A stretch of DNA of 64,000 nucleotides, taken from Ehretia macrophylla. Its lineage: Eukaryota; Streptophyta; Magnoliopsida; Boraginales; Ehretiaceae. Each line of letters begins with the position of its first letter. Position 1 is the first letter of the stretch. Position numbers and translations under genes: made by a program. This document shows, piece after piece, positions 21,063 through 31,588 of the stretch. The notes beneath the pieces are model-generated. The model was not told where the DNA came from and ran no database searches. It worked only from the letters and a program-made list of their open reading frames with translations. The stretch spans positions 66,632,263 to 66,696,262 of the forward strand of contig CM075773.1 in assembly GCA_037974665.1 (NCBI GenBank). The letters are read 5' to 3'.

Positions 21063-24000
21063 TGTAACACCCCGAACCTAACCCTATACTATAGGTCATG
21101 TCCGGACCCGTCACACGGACAGAGTCTCCTCTGTACCATGGACTAAACTAGTACCTGCAAATAGACACAAACAATTCCTGAACCACAATCAAACATTCAT
21201 ACAACCTAGCTTCTAAGATTCACAAGCCATCCGGCTCCTCAAGTCCACCTGAGCCTTGGAACAAAAAAATGTATATACCATATAAGCATGCAAGGCATTT
21301 CTCCAAACACCAAGTTATAAGAAGTAAGCTATACTTATAAACTAAGTTCACACAAGCATGCAAACAACTAAAGCAGTAAGTCTATGGTTAGTTATTACAT
21401 GTCATCTACTTTACTAGTCAACATACAATATTACAATTTGTTACATCCACCAAATACATACAAGACCCCAAGGTCTCAAAAAGAACAACAATCAACGCTT
21501 TCACACAAGCTTCACATTGTAATCAACCTTATCATACAAAAAAGTCACGGAAGTTGATCTATTTGCACTTCTTCTTCTTCCTCTACTGCTACTAGCTGGG
21601 GGTTCACCTCAACTTCTCCTGAAACATGTTAAATGAGGAGTGAGCAATAATGTTGCCCAGTGAAGGAGGTGATGCAGCATACCGGGGCGTGCAATATGAT
21701 ATGCAACAAGATAACAACACATTCTATACCGAATAACACAACTAATTTAACAAGTAATTAACCACATATAAAAAAGGATACTATTCAATTGTCTTCAATC
21801 ACGAGCCACGATCCAAGATCTTCAAGCAAGTGCCGACAAAACCCTTATTCCTCCAAAATGGGGTACTTCGGATGTACCTCGATCTTACGACCCTTTCTCT
21901 TGAGGTAGGTCCATATGCCCAGCAAGGTGAACCACGCTTATGGGTTAATGGAGTATACTCAGCGAGAGAAAGAGAATAGGCACCATGGTAGTCGAGGGAG
22001 CACGGCAAGCCCAATGCCGCCCGTGTTTTTCGATGCTACCATGTCTGAAAAGGTTGTGCAACCCCGAGACAAGTCCACGAGAATCAAGATTAACGAATAA
22101 CACATAAGAGGGATGACAAAGTAGGTCGCCCTCCCAAATAGTCACAATATACGTCAAGTCACGATATAAACATAAAGGGGACAATAACATAATTTCTTTT
22201 ACAACCTCCTCAAATAGCTCAATTATACTTTAGATAAGCACAAAAATACATTATAACACATCTACAAGCACTTATAAAAATCAAGGTAGTCAATTATTAC
22301 TTTTCCCCTTCCTTTAGCCAAGTAATTCTTCTCCTATATGAACATCGAAGTTCCAAAACTACAATCTAATTATTCTACAATCCTAATTAAGTTAAAAAAC
22401 ACCTATTAAGGCCATGAATACCCGATTTAGAGGCAAACGCCCGGGAAGGCCCCGAGCGGGTTTTAACTATAACTACCCTATCCGGACCCCAATTTCACGT
22501 AACGAAAGCACCAAAAGTGCTTTCATGCCCCAAGAATACCCAAACTAAAGTCCAAACATGCCCGAATTGCGTTATGTGAAAAACCCCATTTTTAAAGTTA
22601 GCCAATTATGTATTTTAACTCATTTTTTAGCAATCTAACTATATGTGAGTGTTTAATTAGTTCCAATAAAGTCTAAAACACCTACAGGAGGGGTCAATTC
22701 ACTCTAATTAGCCAATTATGTCAAAACCCTAAAAACACGTTACTATTCATCATCTTCTTTGAGATTTCAAGTTTCGAGCATGGCAAAAGCTATTTCACAA
22801 CACAAACATGGTCTAGAGGTCATAGTTGTGATACCCCGAACCCGGCATGCCTTTAATAGCATTTGACTGCATTTAATTAAATGTTTAATTAGTTAAATCA
22901 ACAATTTTGCACTATTTTGATATTTCTTTTAGAAGCATTTAATAATTTTTATATTGATTAATTAAAAGATTATTACCTATTTCTATTAATTATAGTAATT
23001 GAATTTATTCTCTTGTATTTAAATGTTAGTATTTAATTGCACTTGATTACATGTTTATATTTCCTTGTTCATTCGTATCTTAGCATTAATTTCATAATTC
23101 TTTAAAATATTCTAAAAATAGTTAAATTAATTATTTTTAAATGAATATTGATTATTTTTATTATTTTGATTATTTTAATAATCGGTTTTAATTGTCTTGC
23201 ATTAAAATTACTCGGTTTTCAATTAAATGAGAAAAGTAACTCCGAGCCAGAGTGAATTTTAAACTATTCTACTATTCTACTTTTTAAAAATTATAGTTTT
23301 ATATTATTGCTCATCATTTGATTAGCGATCGTTTATTGACCGTTCGATCGTCGCATTTCGAAAATGAGAGTTAGAGAAATATTCCTTGGACTTAGTGGAA
23401 AATATTTTTAGCTTAATTTAGCTAGTTTTAGTTGGTTTTCATTAAAATTGCATTGTTTTAACTTGAATTGGATTAAATGGCATCAAAATAAACTAATTTG
23501 ACCATTTTTAACTTGAATTTGACCTTGTCTTTTTACCATTTTGCCCTTGTCACCATATAAATTAAAAACAAGGCAAATTAACTCAAAAACAAAACCACAA
23601 ATGACCATTTTGTCCCCCCCCATGGCCGAATGCTTCCAAGGAAGAAAAAAAATGATTTTGCTTCAATTTTCTTCTACAATCATGAGTGGAATTGCTCGGG
23701 GGTCGTGGCTCGGGTCCTTGCGGGTCTTGGTCTTCAATCTCTGTGAGGGTTTTCACGCTTTTGTGCATTTATATTTGAATTTGATTTTTGTATCAAATTT
23801 TCAGATTTGATATTTAATGCGTTATAATGCTTGAAATTGCTTGGAATTGCCTCTTTAGGGTTCGTAGAGTATTGCTTGTTAGTTATTTAACGATTTTTAC
23901 GGCTAGAAATACAAATTGAAATTAGGGAAGAATGTGAATAGTAAAAATAAATAGTAAAACCCTAGAATTTCAGATTTTTTATCCGAATTGCGATTTCTTA

Positions 24001-26206
24001 ATTTGGATAGGTGTCATTGATGATAGAAAGATAACATGTGTAATAAAAACGGACCGACCTTTGTTAAAATTAAAAATTAGACGAAGAAACGTAAAGGGGC
24101 CGTTTGACCAAGTGTTGATCGTGCTCGAATTGAGTTGGGGGTTTTGCTATTGAGGGCATGGAAGCACTTTTGGCGCTGTTGTGGCGTTGATTGAGTGACC
24201 GGTTAACATAGCTGTAGTTCAAATGCAGTAGGTAGACTTTCAGGCTTCGGTTGGGAAAATGAAGTTTTGTGACATAGAAACGTGCCTTGTAGTGCCTAAG
24301 TGAATGTAGTGAAATCGGTTTCCTAATCCTGTAGCTCGTTTGCTTGTAATTGCCTTTGGAATTTAGGGATTGAATAGTGATATTTGTCGTTTTCGTGTTT
24401 GAACTGCTATTACGTGTTTAATTGATGTTCTTGTTGAAGTTAATGATAATCATGCTTGAAAAGTTAATTGATTGCTGTTATTGATTGTAAATGCTTGATA
24501 TCTCGTTTATCGCCACTAATCTGCACTTTCGTGCTATTGCTCGTTTATTGCTTGTATCTCGTATTACATTGCATAGTGTCAGGCGCATGAGTGATGGGCC
24601 TCTCTGGGCAGTCTCGGGCTGCCAGGGTTAGTTTGCTCTAGCTCCGTGTCCTATTCCCATTCTCGCTAGGGGTGCCGCCCTGGGAAATTTGGGTCGTAGA
24701 TGTGTCAGGGTACATCCAGAGTACACCCAGTAGAAGTTATAAGGTGGTTGCGCGCTTATTGTCATCGTTGTCAATATCAAGCTCGAGATTGATGTATTGC
24801 TCGTGGAATGATACATTGCTCGTATGAGTGAACCATGACCTTCAAAGTGTGGTATAACTTTGAATGGTTGTGTTAATGCTTTCTTCAATTGCTTATTGTA
24901 TTGTTGTTTATATTGATAGTTGATTGTATTGAATATATGGTTTAACTGTCTTATTTGCATTGCACGATCTTCTTTCTCTCCACTTCGATATCTGTCTCGC
25001 CCTCACTGAGTATATGTGTTGTGTATACTCACTTCTCACCACCACATTTCAGGAAATGCCATGTTAGCTGGAAAGTTCATGATTGTGTGAAAGTTCGTGC
25101 TTGAAGAGTTGTCTTGCATGCTATGTGGCTTGAGTTGTCAAAGATGCAAAGATGTATGTTTTATGTGTTGTTTGTATTTAATGTTAAAAAGGAATGTAAT
25201 TTAAGTTTTACTAGGTTATTGAAGTGATTTGAAAAGCTAGTTTATGTATTCAGTTAGTATAGTTTAACTTCATTGCATGTATGTAATTGTCTAAAGGAAA
25301 AGAGTTTGAATAGTTTGGGTACTTGGAAATATGTATATTTTCTGTGTTTAATTGTTGAGAACCGATGCTCGGATGGCCTTGAGGTGGTTGAATGGTTGGA
25401 CACGGTGCTGGTCCACTTATATGCTATTGCAGGTTTTGCATTTTGCCTAGAAACAGGGGAGACTCCGTCCGTCTTTCCCTAAATTTTATGCCCGGGTTTG
25501 GAATTGGGTTGTGATTAGATTGATAGATAGAACTTCCGGTCTCGAGAAGGATCGGGGTGTTACAATAGTAAACATGTATATAACAATATATAAGCATATC
25601 TATAGCCATAAGAAACAAATCACAAAAATGTAAAAATTGACATAAACTTTGAATCAAAGAAAATGCAAACTCCCTCACTTGTAAGAGGTTTGGAAGGCTT
25701 GTAGGAGCTTAGGATAACTTGAAATTAGTTGTAGAGTGTTTGTGCAAGACCGAACCACCAAATTGCAAGCAAAATCTTCTCCTTCTTGCTACTTAGGGTT
25801 CACGGGTTTGAGGAGGGGGGGGGGGGGGGAGGGTATTTTGTCAATTTTTTGGCTTTTATTTTATGAGCATATTGCATGTATGAGTAGTATTAAATATATA
25901 TGTATAAGCATATGTATTATAACAAGTCAAATGTTAGCTAAGACTTAGTCAAACCAAGATAAAACTCAAATTAAATGCTAACTAATTGAAACTAATGTTT
26001 CTACATACGTAACACTATTCAACTGAAGCGAAAAAATATTTTTCAAACGCATACTCCCAACCTCTAAAGTCCAAAACGACAAGTTCCCGATTTCTTTTAT
26101 ATGACATGTGGTTTAGGAAAAATATTAAATCGAGCATTTAAGATAAAATGCTCAAATAAGTATGCAATAGTTATTTAGTATTGAGGTGAAATTTTCGGGT
26201 GTCACA
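21063..26206 (-). repeat. LARD-I right LTR (5' LTR), interrupted
   Basis: TGTAACACCCC start and GGGTGTCACA end, about 2.4 kb once the solo LTR at 22827-25564 and its 5-bp duplication are set aside. GC-richer core at 21856-22066. G-run at 25813-25830, about 60 bp before TATATATG. Third-ORF coding sequence resumes at 26207. Confidence 0.85.
22827..25564 (+). mobile_element. Solo LTR I (Ty3/gypsy type, 2,738 bp)
   Basis: TGTGATACCCCGAACCC at the left end, GATCGGGGTGTTACA at the right, flanked by perfect 5-bp duplications ATAGT (22822-22826 and 25565-25569). The uninterrupted site is seen in the sister LTR at 19290. A TATAAATTA at about 23556 is followed about 55 bp later by a C-run with ATGGCCG and a purine-rich stretch, an LTR promoter layout shared with the gypsy LTR at 54798. 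No internal region remains, as expected after LTR-LTR recombination. Small open frames inside have no recognisable domains. Confidence 0.9.
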
Positions 26207-26913
26207 AATTTCCTACTTGGATTCATGTCTGGTGGACTAATTATGGCCCTCCTATTAAAATTTTACCTGAACCTTATAAAGGTTTATTTACTGAATGGCT
26301 TGCTTCTTGCCCCTATATTGGAAATAACCCTAATATTTATATCGAAGGATCAAGTTCTTTATTTTTCTTTATGGAATTCGGTATCCCATGGATTTGGAAA
26401 TGGGTACCTATTGCATAAATGAATAAACAAAAAATGTCTTATTTAAAAAGAAAATTTATTTCAAAATTTTGGCCTAAGTTGCTCAAAATTGACCCTGAGA
26501 CGAAACAGCCTTATGGACAAAATATAGTAGATGAAATCACTTAGACTGTTCAAATTTATAAGGACAAAGTTGAAGAATCAAATCAAGAAGATGAATCTCC
26601 CTTCTCCCAATTCCTTCGCAAAATCCAAATGCGACAACAAATTAGTTCCAAGGGAGACATCATGGCCTCTTACCTTGACGTAATAAAGAAAGATTTTCTA
26701 AAAAAATTTTGAAAGAAAATTGATGGTGATAATGATGAGGATTCTACATCAGAAGACACATCTATGCGATCTAACTCATATGTTGTATTAGCAGGAGAAT
26801 CACATAATCCAAATGTGATGGCTGAGGAAGTGTGGGATAGTCTCAAGGACGTTCTACTGGAAAAATCGCTACAAGCCAAACAAAAAGGCAAAGCACCTGC
26901 TCAAGAGCAATAA
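26207..26913 (+). pseudogene. Caulimovirid-like third ORF, 3' half
   Basis: Continuation of the ORF from 17765. Seen: a Trp-rich stretch (IHVWW, EFGIPWIWKW), a Lys-rich middle and an acidic, Ser-rich C-terminus ending QKGKAPAQEQ with TAA at 26911-26913. Stops at about 26416, 26542 and 26709 break this copy. The copy at 34306-34977 has a single stop in the same stretch. The acidic tail (about 26725-26780) may be a disordered interaction region. Family not recognised. Confidence 0.65.
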
Positions 26914-27707
26914 TTCTGTTCTTGACAAATTTATGATACGATAAAGGAAAAGTCTGAAGATGCTCATAGGATTTTTGGACGGATGCGGAAAGGCCGTTAT
27001 TCACGGAACAATGATAAGTGGAATTCCACTTTCAGCTGGTGACATGTCCCTTTCAATAGACAAAGGTCTACTGTTTACTTTACTTTATGTAAAGTAAAAG
27101 CAATAATTTGCTTTTTTGATACGCGTGATTTTATAATGACCCCGGACTCCAAAGATTTTGATTTCGGAATAAGTTCTTTTCAATTTTTGTTTCAAGTCCA
27201 CAAAATTGTATAAGTAGGCGGCATTTGCTTAGGATCAGGCAGAGCTCGAATAAGGAATTTTCTTTCTTTTCAGTTTTTATACTTTGTAAATTCTACTGTT
27301 TTGGCAATCGAAGAAATCTTTTCTTCAGGTATATTCTTTTATTTTATGTCTTTACTTATTTGCCTAATGTTAGGCTAATCTGTTGCTGTTTGGTAACCAC
27401 TATTCTAATATAAGAAATGCTCAAATAAAAATTTTGACCCAAGGTATAATAATTTATGACAACACATTAATCACTTATGTATGATTTATCTACTCTCTGT
27501 CATGGTTTGTATCTTGACATCCCTCGAGTCGTGCTGTTATGCCCTTCTCATGCCGTCTTATGGCTTTTCGTGGGCTAGTAAGTCGTTGACTATGGCTCTG
27601 TCACTTTATCTGGTAAATTCCATTGATACAGTTGAGTTAATACTTCATACACATGTGAAGCATGACCTTGCCGCGAGCTGTTATCCCCTGGGCCTTAGTA
27701 AACCATC
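26914..27707 (+). promoter_or_regulatory. Caulimovirid-like intergenic region: promoter and leader, copy 2
   Basis: Close match to 7279-8056. Inverted repeat TTTACTTTA/TAAAGTAAA at 27079-27098 and TATA box TATAAGTA at 27209-27216. The leader continues to about 27707, where it is joined directly to mid-capsid sequence over a shared ACAAATG. An open frame starting at 27481 runs through this leader into capsid, but its first about 75 codons are leader sequence (the same stretch is at 7849-8045) and not part of a known protein. Confidence 0.65.
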
Positions 27708-28680
27708 ACAAATGAAATATTATTATCCTCGCCCTACTCCACATGATGTTCTCTTTGAAGAACCTTTAATGACTAAAACTATTACTTTTAGTGGTAGACA
27801 AATCTATGAATGGACAATAGATGGACAAATTGAGCTGCCAATCTATAATACAGCTCATAGGATGCTTATGTATTCTACTATTTGTAAACAAAATAATAAT
27901 AATGATAAACGAATTGTTATGATGATTACACCAGGATTTGCTGGCCAATTAAAAGGTTGGTGGGATAATTATTTAACTCAAACCCAACGTGATGAGATTT
28001 TAAATGCTACTAAAATTGAAGAGGAACAAGTACAAGAAAATGTTGTTTATACTTTATGTCTATCTATATGTGAACATTTCACAGGAAGATATTTACATCA
28101 ATATGATAATACTAGGACTCTTTTGCAGAATTTACGTTGTCCTACTTTAACATCTTTTAGATGGTATAAGGATGTTTTCTTATCCCGTGTTATGGGACTC
28201 CCTGATGCTAATAGTAATCATTGGAAATCTAAATTTGTTGATGGTTTACCTTCTGTTTTTGCAGAAAGAATTAGAAAGGATCTTAGAAAAAGATCAGATA
28301 GCAATAATATTGCTTCAGATACTTTTAATTATGGTACTCTAATCACACTATGTGTAAAAGAAGGGTTATCTCTTTGCAATGAAATTATAATGAATAACCA
28401 ATTGAAGAAACAACATCTAACTAAGAAAAAACAGTTAGGAGAATTTTGTGAACAATTTGCTATGGACATACCTAGTACATCTAGGAATAAGCCTAGAAAA
28501 TACCATAAAGAACGATCTCATAAGATGGAATATTATAAGAAATATAATTCTAATGCTTATAAAAAGAAAGCAGCAAAGGAACGCGAAAGGCGTGAAAAGA
28601 AAGGTTATGTACCTCAAAAGAAGATACCTACATGTTATACATGTGGTAAAAAGGTCATTATGCCAATAAATGTAGAATGA
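27708..28680 (+). pseudogene. Caulimovirid-like capsid region, tandem copy 2, N-terminus deleted
   Basis: Capsid (gag-like) part starting within the conserved KYYYPRPTP block; everything upstream, including the polyprotein start, is lost at the leader junction. The frame is uninterrupted to 28678-28680 and includes QLKGWWDNYL, the GLPDANSNHW block, a basic Lys/Arg stretch and the first half of a CCHC knuckle (CYTCGKK). The knuckle is broken by loss of one A in an A-run at 28648-28652, which sends the frame to an early stop. The copy at 14501-14505 has the same loss. Confidence 0.85.
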
Positions 28681-29238
28681 AGAAGAAAATAAATAGTCTT
28701 GATATTGATGATAAGCTTAAAGAATCTTTAGCTAAAGTTTTATTAAAATCTGATAGTGATACTGATGTCAGTACCACTAGTAGTGATAATTTGCATGCTA
28801 TTGAATCTGATGATTTAATTGGTTTTTCTGATAATGAAAATGACAAAGATTGTTGCAATAAATGTCAGAAAGATAATAGTGATTCTGATATTGATATTTA
28901 TAAATTACAATCCCAATTTCAGAATAATGAATTAAATGTTATTACTTTATCATATTAGTGATCCAAAATTGAAGGCTAAAGTTATTGATTGTTTTAGTGA
29001 GAAACGGGAATCAACATCTTCATTTCCTCCTGTTATACAGGATCCCAAACCATATAGGTTTTCAGAATTAATAAATCAGTTAAATATGAAACAGAATGCT
29101 GTTGTTACTGTTGATGATCTGAATAAAGAAGTAAAAATTTTAAAAGAGGAAATTAGAACTCTAAAACAGGAAAATGATTTATTTAATAGTCGTCTTTCTT
29201 TATCAGAAAAGGGAAAAATGAAAGAAGAAATTTCTTAA
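28677..29238 (+). pseudogene. Caulimovirid-like polyprotein, acidic tail and coiled-coil linker
   Basis: Two overlapping frames (28677-28958 and 28936-29238). The first is the acidic Ser/Asp-rich region after the knuckle, the second a Lys/Glu/Leu-rich segment with heptad-like spacing (about 29100-29200) that looks like a short coiled coil. An internal deletion near 28945, relative to 14800-14835, causes the frame change. This links capsid to protease in the polyprotein. Confidence 0.7.
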
Positions 29239-29268
29239 CATGCTTTACGTATTGAAAATCAAAATGAT

Positions 29269-29757
29269 TTGCTAGCTAATTTAAAGTTACTAACCTTTCA
29301 AAAATGGCATGTTAAGATAAATCTTCTTATAGAAAAATATTTTATCAAACGTGATTTAATTGCTTTAATTGATACTGGAGCAGATATTAATTGTATACAG
29401 GAAGGATTAATTCATACAAAATATTTTGAGAAAACTACTCATACTATCTCTACTGCTAATGGACAGAATTTACATGTTGAATATAAATTATGTGACACTT
29501 ATATTTGTTATGATAAGGTTTGTATACCTGCTACATTCTTATTAGTTAAAAATTTGACTAATCAAATTATTCTTGGTACTCCTTTTATACAGGAAATTAT
29601 GCCTCTTACTCATATTGATGCTCATGGCATAAAGGCTTCATTTCAAGGAATGAATCTAAATTTTCAGTTTATAACTGTTCCAAAAATAAAGTTTTTAAAT
29701 CAGATACAAGATTTGCTTATTGCAAAAAAATTTCAATTAAATTTTCTTCAAAAATAA
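29269..29757 (+). pseudogene. Caulimovirid-like protease region, tandem copy 2
   Basis: A 162-codon uninterrupted stretch. The retroviral-type aspartic protease motif LIDTGADINCIQEG (about 29365-29406) has its catalytic Asp and the DTGA signature intact, and the later LGTPFIQEI stretch (about 29575) fits the second conserved loop of the fold. In the family this enzyme cuts the polyprotein. It is separated from capsid by stops and from RT by a TAA at 29755-29757 and 60 bp with changed frame. Confidence 0.8.
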
Positions 29758-29817
29758 ATTTCTTTTTATAATATTGAAGAAAGACTAAAAAATTTTAAAA
29801 TACAAGAAAAGATCAAA

Positions 29818-30939
29818 ATGATTCAAAATCAATTTTCTATTGATATTTGTAATGATCATCCAAATGCTTTTTGGAATAAGAAAAAACATATTGTTACTCT
29901 TCCTTATGAAGAAGATTTCATTGAGAAAAGTATTCCGACAAAGGCAAAACCTTGTCAAATGAATTCTGAATATTTAGAATTATGCAAAAAAGAAATCAGT
30001 TCTTTAATTGAAAAGAAATTGATTAGAGTTTTTCACTTTTCATGGAGTTGTACCGCTTTTTATGTTAATAAACATGCGAAACAACAAAAAGGTGTTCCTA
30101 GACTGGTTATAAATTATAAACCACTTAATAAAGTTTTGAAATGGATTATGTATCCTATCCCTAATAAAAAATATCTATTGGATAGATTACATGATGCTTT
30201 GATATTTTCTAATTTTGATTTGAAATCAGGATATTGGCAGATTCAAATTCATGAATCTGATAGATATAAAACTGCTTTTACAGTCCCCGTAGGATATTAT
30301 GAATGGAATGTGATGCCTTTTGGTCTGAAGAATGGTCCTTCAGAATTTCAACTTATAATGAATGATATTTTTATTCCTTATAGTGAATTTATCATTGTTT
30401 ATATTGATGATATTTTGGTATTTTCCAAAAATATAGAACAACATTTTAAGCATTTGTATATCTTTAAAAGCATAATTATGCAAAGTGGATTGGTTATTTC
30501 TAGACCCAAAATGGTTCTTTGTCAAACGAAAATCAGATTTCTAGGACATAATATTGAACAAGAAAAAATTATTCCTATCAACAGAAGTATTGAATTAGCT
30601 TCAAAATTTCCAGATAAAATTCTTGAGAAAACTCAATTACAGAGATTTTTGGGTAGTTTGAATTATATTCTGCCTTATTATCAAAATCTTGCTTTTGACA
30701 TTGCTATCTTATATGATAGACTGAAAAAATCTCCTTCTCGTTGGACAGAAGCTCATACTAATGTTGTAAAAAAAATTAAGACTAAAGTTGCTAAATTACC
30801 ATGTCTTTCTTTAGCAAATCCCACTTGGGATAAAATTATTGAAACCGATGCTTCTGATATTGGTTTTGGTAGAATTTTAAAACAGATTCACCCCCAAACA
30901 AAACAAGAATTACTTGTTAGATTTCATTCGGGTAAATGA
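29818..30939 (+). pseudogene. Caulimovirid-like reverse transcriptase, intact domain in broken polyprotein
   Basis: Open stretch of 373 codons holding the whole RT and the start of RNase H. RT motifs in order: RLVINYKPLNKVL, FDLKSGYWQI, a MPFGLKNGPSEFQ block, catalytic YIDDILVF at 30400-30423, and FLGHNI. RNase H starts with ETDASDIGFG (about 30841). The frame ends at TGA 30937-30939. The absence of an integrase after RNase H and the form of the RT/RNase H blocks point to Caulimoviridae. The surrounding frames are broken, so no complete polyprotein could be made from this copy. Confidence 0.88.
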
Positions 30940-31097
30940 GCTAATAGTCAAAAGAATTATGCTACTATAGCAAAAAAAATACTTGCTATTGTTAAATGTG
31001 TTTTAAAACTTCAAGATGATTTATATAATAAAAAATTCCTCATTCGCACTGATTGTAGTGCTGCAAAATTTATGTTTCAGAAAGATTTTAAACATGA
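30940..31097 (+). pseudogene. Caulimovirid-like RNase H, C-terminally deleted
   Basis: Continuation of RNase H after the TGA; it includes the LIRTDCSAAKFMFQ stretch and ends at about 31097, where coding sequence jumps into the third ORF. Compared with 16960-17310, about 330 bp are deleted, including the RNase H end and the third-ORF start. Confidence 0.8.
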
Positions 31098-31588
31098 AGA
31101 TGAGGTTGACTCTTATGAGTCACATAATCATGATGAGACTATCCTTATCCTTGAAATTTCGGGTAAGCAATGGATCAGTGATCCATGGTACCTTATGGAC
31201 CGCTATCTTAATAATTTCTTTTTTCCCGGTACATCACCATAAGTCAAGAGTCGTTTATGAGTCTATTTTGCAAGCAACTAATAGTTGTGATTTTGAACAT
31301 TTCAAACGGAATAATGTTATTCCAGTTTATACTTATAGTAAAATTTATATTAAGAAAATTCTTTCACCTTCTGATTGGGGAATTAGTACAATGGCAGAAA
31401 GGCAATTTACCTTTCCTCAGGATAACAAAAATGTTTACCAATTCATTTATTGGGATTATGTTGAAGCATTTTTAAAAGTTTTCTTGTATGAAAATCCCCA
31501 AAAGAAACATTTTTGGTTTATCAAAATCAACCCTCAAATCTTTCAGCAAAGGAAATTTCTTGCTTGGATTCATGTCTGGTGGACTAAT
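31098..31588 (+). pseudogene. Caulimovirid-like third ORF, tandem copy 2, 5' part
   Basis: Lacks its start because of the deletion at 31097. It contains QWISDPWYLM, a frame change near 31225, FTFPQDNKNVYQF and WDYVEAF, and reaches the solo LTR inserted at 31589. It continues at 34306. Four copies of parts of this ORF exist in the window, always between RNase H and the intergenic promoter. Family not recognised. Confidence 0.68.

Larger units (their letters stand above)
17766..26206 (-). mobile_element. Non-autonomous large-LTR retrotransposon LARD-I (with nested solo LTR)
   Basis: Two LTRs of about 2.2-2.4 kb flank a 1,076-bp internal region without coding capacity. Orientation is minus: PBS next to the right LTR, PPT next to the left. 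It lies inside the third ORF of the pararetrovirus copy: the ORF stops at 17765 and resumes at 26207, as shown by the uninterrupted sequence at 31550-31565. The first about 230 bp of the left LTR are missing, with an AAGG overlap at the break, so no target duplication can be read. The right LTR is complete but holds a solo LTR at 22827-25564. Confidence 0.85.

Noticed and set aside
24628..24960. 110-codon minus-strand frame in solo LTR I
   Set aside because: Lies across the conserved LTR core, opposite to the sense strand, and has no homologue in the other LTRs.
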